Assembly (NCBI RefSeq): GCF_020360975.1
Contig: NW_025408670.1
Coordinates: 2,542,001 to 2,606,000, forward strand
Length of the DNA: 64,000 nucleotides
Direction: 5' to 3'
DNA from: Hirsutella rhossiliensis
Lineage: Eukaryota > Ascomycota > Sordariomycetes > Hypocreales > Ophiocordycipitaceae
In this document: positions 22,707 to 35,140 of the stretch, piece after piece
Layout: every line of letters starts with the position of its first letter
Numbering within the stretch: position 1 is the stretch's first letter
Made by a program: the position numbers and the translations under genes
The notes under the pieces: model-generated
Told to the model about the DNA's origin: nothing
The model's input: only the letters and a program-made list of their open reading frames with translations
The model's database searches: none

Positions 22707-22734
22707 GGGAAGCAGGCCTGGGGAAGCAGGCCTG
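22707..22734. repeat. 14-base tandem duplication
   Basis: The unit GGGGAAGCAGGCCT occurs twice back to back without mismatch, in intergenic DNA. Confidence 0.85.
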
Positions 22735-23957
22735 AGAGCCAACGTCCGGGAGCAACCAGCTGGTAAGGCGCAAGCCATGTCTGCCTGTCAAAGGTGTGCT
22801 GGCTGCCTCGTCGATGCCAGTCGGACAGGGGCGAGCAAACAGGGCGGCTGCTGCCGTGGACGAGCAGGTCCCCGGCCTTGCCCAAAGCGTGGTCGACGGT
22901 GCCCCAAAGGGGAAGGTTTAGCGCTCAGCCCTCGGTCTCAGCGCCTCTGGCCGTGCACCGACCGAGGTAACATTGCTGAGATGAGCTAAGCCACAGCGTT
23001 GTTTTTTCCACCGGGGCCTCGGTGATGGAGGGCAAAGTAGAATAAGCTCGCGAGGAAAGCTTGTGCAGGAACCGCCGAATCCCTGTAGGGGGCCAAAGGG
23101 GGCTGGATAATTGATGCAGATCAACAACGGAAAGTCACCGGTTGCGCTCTGCAATCCGAGCTGCATGCAACAGCAACCACCAAGGCGGTATCTGTAAAAG
23201 CTACTACCGAGATGAAGCAAGACATTGGTCTCGGTTGGTCAGCGGGCAACTCAAAAAAGCATCAAACTCGATGCGGTTCTGCCACTCTTTGTCTGGTTAG
23301 TACGGCGGTATTTTGGGGTGTTTTTTAAGGTTTCAGCTCCAGGCATGTCGCGCCATCTCAACGCCCGTCGGCGTGCTTCGAGTCGAGACGAACGAGCCGT
23401 TTGCATTTGTTTGGTTTCCCGTCGGGCCCAGTCGAGACTTGAAGCGAAGGGAAAGAGACGCATGGTTTGTTCGCTCGTTCGTTCGTGGCATCAAGCTAGC
23501 TGCAGCAGCCGTCGACATGCAAAAGAGAATCCGCATGCAAAGTCGCCCGAGACGAGACCGGTGGGAAAAAAGGGGGGGACCAGAGAGGCGCCTATGTGGC
23601 TCCCAATTCCCCCATTCAGCCGCACCATGGCTGCCGGGATCTGCGGGCGGCGTCTGCCGTCTCAGGATTGCCGCGGCGCTACAGACGGTTCTAGGCTCGA
23701 GGAAATTGATGAGGCGTTTCGAAGGGGGGAGACGAGATGATGCTGCAGAGAGAGGGGGGGAGGGGGCGTGGGGAGTGGGGAGTGGAGAGGTGGAAAGCAT
23801 CATCAATTGCTGCACTTACCGGAGCTGCACACACTGCACCGCCTGGCCTGTCTGGCGTGTTCTGCATGTACTTTGGTGCAGTGTTCGCTCACACGAGGTA
23901 CGTACGGAGTACATCGCTCGGCACTACTGGAAAGAGCTCTAGCCTTGCGCGGTCGCC

Positions 23958-23958
23958 G

Positions 23959-24014
<56 letters not shown>
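23958..24014. repeat. GCCT tetranucleotide microsatellite
   Basis: About 14 perfect GCCT units (57 bases) some 470 bases upstream of the next ATG. Confidence 0.9.
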
Positions 24015-24017
<3 letters not shown>

Positions 24018-24480
24018 GTCATCGCCCTCTCCTTCCCCGGCCCCGGTGACTTAATATCTCGCAGACGAACACGGTAGGCACGATGCTACCCGCTCTGACA
24101 GCCCACCCTCCTTCTCCCCTCGTGTCTGCCGGCATACCCGTACCCTCCGTCTCCGCACTCGTGCAGGGTACCTTGAAGCCGTGCCGCCCTCGGGGGACGA
24201 CGCCTGTACTCGGATTGTTAAGTACCTCGCCTCGTCTCTCTGCATCCACCTCGTTGCAACCTCGTCTTCTTCTCCCTCGAGCCACTGCCTGCTGGTCTGG
24301 CCGTGCGTATCACCAACCGAGGCTCAGCTCCTCCTTCGTTTCGATCTCGTCCGTCTTCGCCGCCCACTCACCGGAGACCCCAACCGACTCCGCCCGCTCA
24401 ACAATGTCCGCTTAGACGCTTCTCCGCCGCCAGTGGGAGCCCTTCCATCTCAGGGCCCTTGCGGTCGCCGTCGCGGCGCA

Positions 24481-27400
24481 ATGGGCAATACTCCCTCCTC
24501 GGAAAGGCTCCGAAAGGCCCCTCACAAGTTGTCCAAGCCGAGACCGCCCAGCCTGGCGTTTGACTTGGCAGAGGATCTGTCGAGGGAGAGCGAGGGCCTG
24601 TCTTCGCCCGCCAGCACTCGATACTGCCATAGTTACCTGGCCGGCTCACGCCGCACCACGTCATATCAACACTTGCCGTCTCCATCGCACGACGGCCATT
24701 CTCTGTACCGCCAACCTTCTGTCGCAAGCATCTCTCCCTCGGCCCCCTGCGAGCCTTGGCGACAGCCCGAGCCCTTCGACACCGTCGTCTGGTGCCAGCT
24801 GCACGCCCCGGCCCTTGGGCCGTCCATCCCCGATGTCGCCGGCTCCGACATGAGAGGTCGCCTCATCAGGACCAGGTCCGTCGTCTACCCAAGCGGCTGC
24901 GCTATGCAGTCGCTGACTCGGGCGTACAGGTTAGTCTGTCCATAGCTTCGACACATCCACCCCCTGCTAACATGGCCTCTCCCAGCTTTCATAGCAATGC
25001 TTATTCACCATGCAACCCGCATGTCCGTGACCGTCGGCGGTACTCTACCATGGACTCGGTCCGCAGTCCAGATGGCTACGGTGGACCGCTGGAGATGGAC
25101 TTCCCGCTTCCTCACGTGGACGACACCTTTGGCGTCTTTGCTCAAGCTACCGACTCCAACAGCCCCCCTAGCCTCCAAGAGCGTGCCAAATCGACGTCGT
25201 ACGTTCCCATGCGCCGTCGGTCCATCTATCAGACTCCCGGAGTCGCCACTCGAGCCGCCAGAGACTATCCGCCCTTGCCGACCAAGCCTGTTATCCAAAT
25301 CAGTCACCTGACCCCCGCGGTCCACACATCCGGCGGCTCATCCATCTACTCCGACGACCCTGCTTCTCCAATTTCTTCCAACGGACCTGGGTTGCAGGAG
25401 CGATCCGTGACACCCTGCGACGCTAACTACAGACAGCTGGGGGGCATCGAGTTTGGTACCTTGCGCATCACCAACGGCTCTCCTATCCCGAGTCATGCCG
25501 CCCACAGCGACGATTGGAACGAACAACTTACGCCACCGCCAGTCAACTCTTCCACGCAGGCCTCTTTCGTAATAGAGGAGTCCGCATGGCCGCTGGGGGA
25601 CATGGTTGTCGCGAACCCCGACCCAGGGGTCGAGGCGGGACCCAAGTTTCACCTTGGTCAGACGTCACCCAGCCATACTAGTCCCAACCAAAACACGCCT
25701 CGCAAGGGTCACAATTCTTGGTTACTGGACAAGGACCGGAAACAGGTGGCCGACACGACGCCTTCTCCACCGACCAGCCCTCGGCCAAATGAAGAAATAA
25801 CTTGGAGCAAGGGCCCCAGCGACGCCGAGTTTATATCACCCGAAGCCCTGGACGTCCGAACTGAAATTGCCGCCAACTCTCAACCCAATGATAACGAATC
25901 TCCTCGGCCCTCTAGCAAAAGCCAGCACGGTTCCGTCGGGTCTGATAGCGGCTTCGTTTCGTCCTCGACCTCCTCAAGACAAAGCTCGCAGAGAACCCTG
26001 TCCAAAGCAGATAGCGGATACAGCTCCAATTTCTCACTTCGGTCCATGCGCAGCAATTCTTCCAAGTCACGCCGAGACGCTGAGAAAGCTAAGCGTGCAT
26101 CTGAGCCCGCGCCACCAAAGGACCAAGCACGGCAGCAGTTCCTTGCGGAGGACGAGGATCCATATCACTTGACCAACCACCAGTCGATGCCGTTGCCCCG
26201 GAACGCGTTTGCACTGATCTCGCGTGAGAAAATTCGCCGCCTTTCAACGCGAACCAGCAGAATCCCAAGATTATCACCGTCGACCTCCAGGGATCAACTA
26301 GCCGGACCCACTGCTTCCGAGACAGTCATGCACCAGGCAGACGTGGGCACCGCAACGCCTAGATGCAGCCCGGACAAGCAGGAGACCCCAAGCAAGCAAG
26401 GAAAACTGCATCGTTTTCTTGGCAGCGCCAAGAGACAGAGCCGCGTGACAGCTCTTGTGTCTCTTCACCAAGTTCCCGAGCCTGTCCCAGCAATTCCTCG
26501 CAACCTCGAAGGAAAGCTGCAGGGACATGACGAACAACTGCCAAGCGCACCAAAGAGCCAGGCTTCCCGCACGGAGCTGCGACAGCATCCCCAGACGATC
26601 GTATGGACTGAGAATACTATGGACGTCGCCAAGGACAAGGAGCACGGACAAGGCAACAGCATGCCACGTCAACGGCGGGGAGGACACTCCGCGCGCTCGG
26701 ATCCAAAGCCTCAGCAACCTTCCTCTACAGCCATTCCTGTCCCTCCGTACAGCCCCCCGTCATATACGGAAAGACCGTCAATGGACTCAACCCCTCCTCC
26801 GATACCCACCAGGCGCCGGCCACTGTCGGGACCGATCAAGCCGAGCCGCGACGAGCAACGGCCTGAAGCCGGTCTGGACAACGCCACCTCGAAGGCTCGA
26901 GGCGCTGGACAGCACAAAGAGGGGGCGGACGGACCAGGACTAGACTCCAGGACTTCCGTGCATGAGGCCGCCGTGGGCTCGCCGACTCGAACACGACGTA
27001 CTCTAGCCAAGCCAAATCTGAAGACTCCTGCGCGTCTGACGCCGCCGATTCCTCTCAAATCTCGGGCATCTGCGCCGAATCTGGTGAGCTCGCCCACAGA
27101 GTCTCCTTATCCACCACTTCCTACGCCCAGCCTGCCGCCCAGCAAGCTAGCACGGCCCATGAGCTTGCGGACTCGCAGCTTAAAGACTGCTCGCGACTTG
27201 TTGCCGTCACAAGCCTTTTCGTCGAAGAAGCCAGAAGCTACGCCTTCGCCCTCGCAGAAGAGTAGCCGGGAGGGCTTTCATTGGCGCCCGTCGTCGGCGA
27301 AGAACTCGGATCCGGTCCCCGTCAGCACGCAGCCGCAAATGCGACACAGCCATTCGGTTTACGGTCGCCACCCTCCCGTTGTCTATCAGCCTCGCCAGCG

Positions 27401-27488
27401 ACAGACCCGCGACGGCGAAGGCCAAAACTACCGCGTACTCCATAGTTACAACTCGCCAGCATACAAAAACGCCCCTATCTGGGGCTAG
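24481..27488 (+). CDS. 983-aa mostly disordered protein with N-myristoylation-like start
   Basis: Exon 1 24481-24929 starts MGNTPSSERLRKAPHKLSK. The intron 24930-24985 runs GTTAGT..CTCCCAG with a CTAAC branch. Exon 2 24986-27488 is one long open frame. The N-terminus MGNTPSS fits the N-myristoylation rule (Gly2, Ser6), followed by a basic KLSKPR patch. The rest is Ser/Pro/Arg-rich low complexity with many potential phosphosites (RRYSTMDS, RRRSIYQTPG, RKGHNSW, GYSSNFSLRSMRSNSSKSRR), PxxP stretches, and a conserved-looking tail (NYRVLHSYNSPAYKNAPIWG). No enzymatic domain or TM segment is seen. I do not recognise the family. A membrane-attached scaffold or phospho-regulated adaptor is a guess from composition. 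It converges with the GH35 gene. Confidence 0.82.
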
Positions 27489-28088
27489 AGCGCCCCCTCG
27501 ACATGAATTTCCACTTCGTACCCTCTTTCTTGTACCAGCCTGTTGCTGGCAGGGTTTTGTCTCAAAGATACCATCATGTGCGCCGCGCATGCCTAAAGTT
27601 CTGGTTATTCCTTTTGTTCTGTCAAACAGCGCGCCGCGGACCCGTAACGGCAACCCCATATTCCTTCAGGAAGACAGCAGAGCCTGTACTCACCGATTCC
27701 TTTTCCTACATGGCCGACTATCCTTTCTCGAGGGTTTGATCAGCCCTGGCCCTTTTTTTGTTCACGTGTATAATCACCCAACAAGCTCACTGACTGAGAA
27801 GCACGCGTGGGGCCCGTGTTCCATCCTTACTATAAGTCCCGCGGTTTTCCTTGAGTTCTGGATGGGTTCTGAGGACGAAAATATACCCCTATGCCAGAAA
27901 GGCAATCCGATGAGGAGACTTCCGCATATATATAGAGAACGCATAGATTTGTCAATCTGGGTCTTGAGAGCATGACACGGCGCGTGTTGACGTCTCAGAG
28001 GTGCGGGTCGACGTGATCAACGTCTACGCCCATTTGTGTATAAATACAAACTCCTACGCAAAAACAAAGAAATTTACCAGTGAAATGC
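27489..28088. other. Convergent 3' intergenic region
   Basis: 600 bases between the stop of the 983-aa gene and the GH35 stop, hence two 3' UTRs and terminators. It is AT-richer than the flanking exons; no gene seen. Confidence 0.5.
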
Positions 28089-31000
28089 CTAGTACGCGTG
28101 ATCTCTTTTGACGTATGGCGTCCCGTTGACCGTGTCCACCTTTTGCCTACTCGTCTGCACGGCAGTGCCGACCTTAAGCCTGAGGCCTGGGACCTTTGCG
28201 CCGGCCTTGTCGAGCGCCCAGACGGCGAGGCCGATCCAGTTTTGGCCCTTGTATTCGAGGATTCCTTCGGGCACAGGAAACTCGGTCTGTGGACCGATGT
28301 TGCTGGCGTACTTGCCGTACTGGAAGCCGTTGACGAAGAGCGTGGCGCGGTAGTCGGCCGTCGTCTGGTTTCCGCCCTGGTCCTTGTCGAATACAAAGGA
28401 CAGCGGGATGTCGTAGGCGTCGGACGGGTAGTCGAGGGCCAGCGGGGCGACGTAGTAGGCGATTCCGGGCCCGTCAAGGCCGGCAAGGGGGGATGAGCCG
28501 CGGACGAAGGCGTCGAGCGGTGGGGCGGGGAGGTGGTAGCCCTGGCGCTCGAAGAAGAGGCCCCCCTCGTTGAGCGGGCCGCGGAAAGTGTCGGCGTAGT
28601 CTTCGCCGCCGAGGTTGCCTGTCAGCTTCCAGGGGGAGATGATGGTGGTGGTGGTGGTGGTGGCGGCGGTAGCGTTGGCGGAGGAGTTCCCGGAGAGCAG
28701 GGCGTAGTCGAGGATGCCGCGCGGGGCCTTCATGGTGTCGAAGCCCGAGTTGAAATTCTCGTTGAGGCCCATGGTGTCGACGACGACGGTCAGAACGTAG
28801 TGCTCGCCGCGGCGCAGGGCGGGGACGCTGTACGTCGAGTCGGTGTCGTCGGCGACGGCTGGGTTTTTGAAGGATCCGAGAAAAGTGCCGTTGAGCCAGA
28901 CGGCACTCGCAAAGGCGCTCCCCCCCGCCGTCCGAATCCTGAGCCGCGACTCGCTGCCCCCGGCGGTGAAGTGCCCGCGGAAAACGAGGGTGCCCGTGTG
29001 GAAGCCGTAGTCGGAGCCATACAGCGACACGGGCGTCTTGAGCGGGGCGGCGGTGTTGTTGGACGTGGCGTGGTTGGCGAGCGGCCAGGCCGAGTCGTCG
29101 TAGCCGGACTGGATCTCGGGCAGCGAGTCGATGCGGCGCCAGTCGAGCGTCGAGAGGTCCGGGACGACGAGCTTGGGGATGGCGATGTCGGGCGTGGAGA
29201 TCCAGTCGCCCAGCGAGGACTTGGTGTAGGCAAGATTCTTGCCATTGACATGGAGCTGTGAAACGCCCTTTGGGGCGCCAATGACCTCGAGCGTCGTCGA
29301 CGTGTTGAAGTCGGCTTCAAGGGAGAGCGTGGAGCCGTTGACCGAGGCGGAGCGGATGAGGTAGCCGCCGTTGACGATGACGGCCTCAGGGCTCATCAGG
29401 GAGCTGCCGTAGGCGCTGCCGTTCTTGGGGAGTACGGGGATCCAGTAGTTGTACGCCGAGTTGCGGTCTGCACCGTTTGGTTAGGAGGGGGGTGCGAGAG
29501 AGCGGAAGGTGAGAGGGGGTTGGGATCGCTCCGCTCACCGAGCATGTAGACAAAGAGGTCGTCGACCTGGATGACCTGGCGGCCCGGCGACGCCTCCCAC
29601 TTGACAACCAAAGCCACGCCATCGATGGCTTGCAGCGAGTAGCTGTCGCCCTCGAGCCGTGTCACGCGATGATCGTCACCCGGCAAGGCAAACTCGTGCG
29701 TCTCCCCCGGCCCCCCGTACAACACGAGCACAGACCTATCCGCAAACCTCTTCCACGTAAAGACCTCGGCTGTCGAGTAGAGCAGCACATGGCCCCCGCC
29801 GATGGGGTAGTCGGTGACGTGGATCTTGGAGTCGCGGCCATTCAGGGTCAGCGCGCCGCCGCTCTGCGGGATGGCGAGCGTCCCCGCCGATGTGGGCAGC
29901 CGCAGCGTGTACGACGCAGGCTTTGTCCTGGCGTAATCGGTGTGCCGGACGACGAAGAAATTTCCCGTGTTGGCGGCGGCGAGCAGCGGCGTCACGGTGA
30001 TGTTCTTGTTGGTGCTGTATGTGTCCGTGGTTGGGCCTCCGGGCGTGGCGACGAGGTATCCCGGCGAGACTTTGAGGAATTGGGCTTCGAGCTTGAGCTC
30101 CGAGTACTTTTCGCGATCAATCACGCCGTTTTCTCGGATGCACTGTGTAGGAATGTCAACGACGTGCTGCCTCCCGCGCCCCCCTTTTCTTACTCGGACA
30201 TTCTTACTGCGCCGTAGTCATACGAGGTGTAACCCCCTGGATGTCCGAGATTGCCCCAATTAGTACCGCCAAAGATCTAGTTATCAAGACCCCGTCAGCG
30301 AGAGGGAGAAGGTCATGGCTCGCCGACGCTCTCACCATGTATAGGTTGAAAATGGTCACGCCAGCCGCAAAGTTGTTCTTGTAAAAGACTCGCTCAAACT
30401 CGTGGTTGATAAGGGCGGAGCATTTCTCGGAGCCATAGCCACCCCATGGATCGAAAGACCCGCCTTGGAACTGGGCCGGACTGTCAACTCGGCCCTGCGG
30501 CTTATGCCCTTTCCCCGGCCGGGTCTTGGTCACGCACCTCGACGAGTGAAAAGGGCGTGCTCGGACTCTGCTTCACATGGAGCTGTCGGAAGTTGGTTGG
30601 CAGGCGAGACGGAGGCCATGTGGTTGGGTTCGCCTGCGTTACGTCGCCGTTAATTCAATTTCCAGACTTTCCATCTCTTGTCATGACCACGTACACAATC
30701 GAAGCCAAGAGGGTAGCTATCATGTCCCTACTGACAGTCAGCATCTACAATCCGTTCGTGCCGGCACAGGATAAAGGGCAGAAACCGACGTAAATGTCCA
30801 CCGCGCCCACGCCGCTGCCCGGAGCATAGTTGCCTGACGGGCCCACGTCGTTGTTGATCATCGGGACGACAATGCCCGCCTTTCGGGCCTGGTCGATGAC
30901 ATATTGAAAATACTTGCCGTTGGGAAACGGGATGTTGTAGCCGTAGCTATACTCGTTCTCCGGCTGGAACAAGACCACAGGTCCACCCCGGGTGATTTGA

Positions 31001-31615
31001 TGCTTAGCAATGATAGCGCATATCTCAGCCATGTAGCTTCAAGACGTGGGGGCTTAGCGACGGCGAAGGCAAACAACATGGGACAGCGGGCAGGTCTTCT
31101 CACTTGTCCGTCGAGCTGAGGTAGTCACCGGCATCGGTCCGCAGCACGCCCTTGATTCTCTGAAGCCAGCCGGGGAAACCGCCGCCTGACACCTCGGCGT
31201 TGATGTAAGGCCCGGGCCGGGCGAGGAGGTAGATGCCGGCCTCGGTGGCGGCTTCAAAGAAGGGCTCGAGGGAGAAGACGCCGTCGGCGCGGAACTGGCC
31301 TGGCTTGCCCTCGAGAAGCGCCCAGTCGACGTAAAACGACACCATGTTGAAGCCAAGCGCCTTGATCTTTTGGAAGATGTCAAGGTACAGGGATGGCACT
31401 GGGAGCCGGAAGGGGTGGAATTCGCCCGAGAACATCATGGCGCGCTCTCCGTGGATGAAGAGCGACTGGTTGTCCCAAGTGACGATGTCCTGGAGGAGCT
31501 CGCGCTTCTCCGGCTCATAGACGATCTGAGCGGGCCGGCCGCCGTGGCCAGTGAGGCCAAAGGCGCTGCAAACCGGCAGCGCGAGCGCCGCGACGAGCGC
31601 CGTCGATGGCTTCAT
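28089..31615 (-). CDS. Secreted GH35 beta-galactosidase, 1024 aa, eight exons
   Basis: Exons: 31104-31615, 30790-31036, 30695-30727, 30538-30633, 30336-30470, 30208-30276, 29539-30142, 28089-29467. All seven introns are 59-71 bases with GT..AG ends and restore one frame. [18 protein letters not shown] is a signal peptide. The TIM barrel carries [20 protein letters not shown], the acid/base Glu in [11 protein letters not shown] and the nucleophile Glu in [17 protein letters not shown], followed by the usual beta-galactosidase jelly-roll domains ([64 protein letters not shown]). Length matches fungal GH35 (about 1000 aa), so the gene looks intact. It removes terminal beta-linked galactose from plant or fungal polysaccharides outside the cell. 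Exon 3 is only 33 bases, and an intron falls directly after the nucleophile codon. A Thr run is encoded by a TGG/TGG-type repeat near 28640-28670. Confidence 0.95.
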
Positions 31616-34600
31616 CCTGGATCGCGATGGTCTACAGAGGGCACTACACCCGCAGACTAATCCGAGGCCACTTACATACAGCTACCGGGCGTCCGTGTGA
31701 TATATAGCAGCGACCATGGCCCCGCTTGGCCGGCAATCTCTTCACTTCCATGGCCAAGAGGGCAGGGGAGGGGAGGCGCATACAAGCTCTAGGTCCCATG
31801 CGCGGCCGGGCGCCGCTCGATGATACCTTGCCAGATCAGCGGATAGCACCAAGGCTCACCCCGGCAGGCCGAAAACGTCGTGTCGGAGAAACCAGCATCA
31901 TTAGTGACCTTTTCTAGCAAGCTGTATGCAACCGGGGTGTGCAGAGTGATCAGATTGCAAGCGTTTGATTGGAGACTTTTGGCCGGCACATTGCGAGATG
32001 CAGACAGATCATCTGAGATGGCCGGCACGTTGAAAGCCTGCAGGAGGCGATATTGCAATGTCCTGGTCGGGGTTGCACCCGCCGGGACGTGATGCGGCAA
32101 ACCCCCGTGCTGCGTGTTTGGGGGCGTCGATTGATATATGCTTCGCATGCTCCGTATCTGCAGTGTTCAATAAGTTACTTGGTGTCCCTGCTTATGCTTC
32201 GTGCCGTCTATTACCTCCAGCCGGCGCTCGACTTTCCTGCGAGGCTTGCTCAACTGCAAAGCCAGGGATGCGCGCACGCTTCTGCAGCCAGTTCATCTTG
32301 GCCTCTTCCGTCCACTTGCTGTCGATGCCAATGTGCCTTTAGGAATCCTGCCAGAGCGATGCCGCATGCCCCCACTGATTGAGTAGGTACTCGCCGATGC
32401 TGAGTCTCCGGTCCAAATCTAACGTCGCTAGACTGGTCCTCGGCGGTCAGGCGGATGCCACGCTGCAGGGCTAGCTTGACCTAGTGTTGAGCAGCTTCGA
32501 CTCTCTCCTCGGACATGGCGTCCGTGGGTTTTTCTTTTGAAGTCGTGTAGGGCTTGATAGACATCCGCGCCTTGTGCCAGCTACTGGACGGTGCAGTGTC
32601 CACGCTCAACGGCGCCGACGAGGGTTGGCTCTAATCGATACGTTGAGCTGAGGTCAAGCAGGTGTCGTGATGAGTCGCGGCGAGTCGCGACAAAGCGTGC
32701 CACCTTCCTTTTAGGACATGGCAAATATAGCAACCGGCAGAGCTTTTTCGTGCCAAGGGTAGAAGCAGGACTACAAGAGTCTCGACGATTCGAAACGGCG
32801 CAGCTATACACAGTTTAGCCGAGTAAAGTAGGTAGTCTTCCACATCATCTGTGCTTGTCCCTAGCGCTGCCCATTTACCTACCGGGTAGGCCAGGAACAG
32901 AGGACCTTGTCCGCCTCTCCTCGCAACGGCCCAGGTGGACAGGGGCGGACAGGTGCCGTTTTGGTTCGACTGGTAGCTACCGAGTCTGATCATGTCGGCA
33001 CGGACAGCTTGATAGGCGTCCCACAATAGCGGCTTTTCCTCCGACGTGGGCCCCGGGCAGCACCGGCGGGAACGGGCCTTTTGCAGCCCCATACTTGTCC
33101 GTCCGGTCGGGCGCGGGAGGCTGAAGTCTAATATCCACATGGATGCCGTCTCTCGGGTCCCTCTCGTCGCCAGACTCCACATTCGGCCTCGTCTGGACCC
33201 TCACCGCGTGCTCACAACATGTCTTGACCGGTCGCGGCCCGCGTTCCATTCACAGAAATGGGCATTCCCGGCCGCGAGACTCCAGGTCCACCGGCCGGCC
33301 ATCCCTCTCTCGCGTGCGTGCTTGTGAGCAACCGCACAGTGCCTCGCACGCGACTGTACATGACGGAAAGTGTGTCCGGAGATGCTAACGGAAGCTCGTG
33401 CAGTTAGTAGTGTGTGTGTGTACAGTATGCATGCAACATGCACACGTCGGTGGTGAGTGATCGGACTGCGCCTTGAAGTGTTCCAACGCACCTGTGAGAG
33501 AGAGGCCACCATCCACCATGTACTCGGCCGTAACACGGCGCCTCGGCCCAACCAGCAGTGGATGGATCCAACGCGAGCGATGCTGTGCAGAAGGTCGTAT
33601 TGCTCGCAGCCAAGCTACTGCCGAGAGAGAGCGCATGCGGGTGTCTGCCCAGAGTCGACGGCAAGCCACGATCAAGTGCTGGATAGCTGGGACAGAGGAG
33701 CGTTGGACACACGTTGCTTCGGTTTGGCCTCGGGGCGCAGCTGTCCCCGAAACGCAGTTGTCCCGCATCTCGTCATCAGGGGCGGTTCGCCGGCCAATGT
33801 GGACAAGGGACAGGGCGGTCGAGATTGCTTCCTTGTAGCCTCGCCATGCCGGCATGGTTGTTTATTATGCTGTTGGTCCGTGGATTGTTCTTGAACAGGG
33901 GGCCCCGAGTTGAGACGTCAGAGAGTCCTCGGTCTGTCGGCCAATCAACAGGCTGACAACGCTGTGCCTCTTGTCGCACTGTACTAAGAGAGTACCTACA
34001 GTAGGCGAGCAGGTACAGATTGTACCTACGGTACCATTCCATCTCTCCTGTACAGTACGGTAAGCTGTTGAAGTGGCAATTTCTGGGCGGCGGGATGGCC
34101 GGCCGAGACGAATCACAAAAGCATGAGGAGACGTGTTGATCAGGCAATGGGGGCGCCCATGCCAAGCCATGCTCAAGGGGAGGCAGCCAGCTGGAGCGGA
34201 GCCAATGCCCAGATACTGTGGTACCGTGCACGAAGCGGTGCCCGTACCGTGCGCTGCCCCGGGCACAGTGCATACAGTCCGGGTACATGCTCCTGTCCGG
34301 TCTTCGACCCAACAACTGCGCTAACGGCTGGCCAGGCCTCATCAGCAGGTCGGTTGGGCTAACGTGCGCCTGTACAGAGTACAGTGCCCAGGTATCCATG
34401 TCCAAGAGAAGAGCCCGGCGTCTGGAAAGGTAGCGCCCAATCCTGGGCTTGCCCTTTGGGCCTCACACTTCTGACACCTCCGTCAGCTCGACTTGTCGCC
34501 CGGGCCGCACTCAGCATCTCCAGCAACGGTAGCCACGTAGGTACCCGTCAGGCATCAGCCGGGTCTCCTACCGCGAACCAAAGACCTGAGGCACTACGGA

Positions 34601-35140
34601 TAACGAGTCTTTGTTTGCCAAGACCCCTGCATCGCCCCCACAAAATCCTGCCGCTCCGTTTCGTCCGCGCCTGCGCCTCGTGATCTCCAGGGCCTCTCAC
34701 CAGTTCCTCCCACCCTCCCCTCCTTCAAACTCCCTTGGTTGCATCCATTCGCGCGCGTGCACATGCCTGTCCGACTCAGGCGGCACTCTTCCTACAACTC
34801 ACACAGTACACCCTCTTCAGTCGACTTGCCTTGCTTTCTTCCCCCTCCGTCAGCTTCCTAATTCTCTCGTTTGAAAATCCATAGTCCTCGTTTGCGCCTC
34901 GGGTCTTGCCCTTGACCCGCTCCGCTCGCTCCGCCCTCCTGTGCCCTTTCTCTCTCTCGACCATCTCGATCCTCTCCGACGATTACCCAAATCATCGAGC
35001 CGACGATTCGCTTCGCGTCATTCTGTCAACCGACCGACCGCGTGCCGACAAGGAGCTCAAGGGGCTCCACGAGTTTTGGCGTCAAGTTGCTCGCCCATCT
35101 ACATTCCATCGCTCTGTTCACGTCCACCGCATGTTCCATC
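31616..35140. other. Divergent intergenic region, about 3.5 kb
   Basis: Lies between the GH35 start (minus) and the Mid2-like start (plus). No supported gene. Open frames at 33385-33894 overlap on both strands and lack motifs. Cluster of GTAC-containing motifs at 33990-34075 and 34370-34390. From about 34660 to 35140 the plus strand is strongly CT-rich and probably forms the promoter and 5' leader of the Mid2-like gene. Confidence 0.45.
31697..31706 (-). promoter_or_regulatory. TATA-box candidate for the GH35 gene
   Basis: A TATATA core in the right orientation about 85 bases upstream of the GH35 ATG at 31615. No other strong TATA match is near. Confidence 0.4.

Larger units (their letters stand above)
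21959..24480. other. Divergent intergenic region, about 2.5 kb
   Basis: No gene is supported. It contains a perfect 14-base tandem duplication (22707-22734), a GCCT tetranucleotide run (23958-24014) and TACGGAGTA-like motifs at 22302, 22519 and 23903. The last 400 bases before the ATG at 24481 are CT-rich, as expected for a fungal 5' leader. Confidence 0.45.

Noticed and set aside
23958..24014. Tandem repeat considered as CRISPR-like
   Set aside because: Units are 4 bases with no spacers; plain microsatellite in a eukaryote.
28533..29261. 242-codon Val/Gly/Glu-rich plus-strand frame
   Set aside because: Antisense to the last exon of the GH35 gene.
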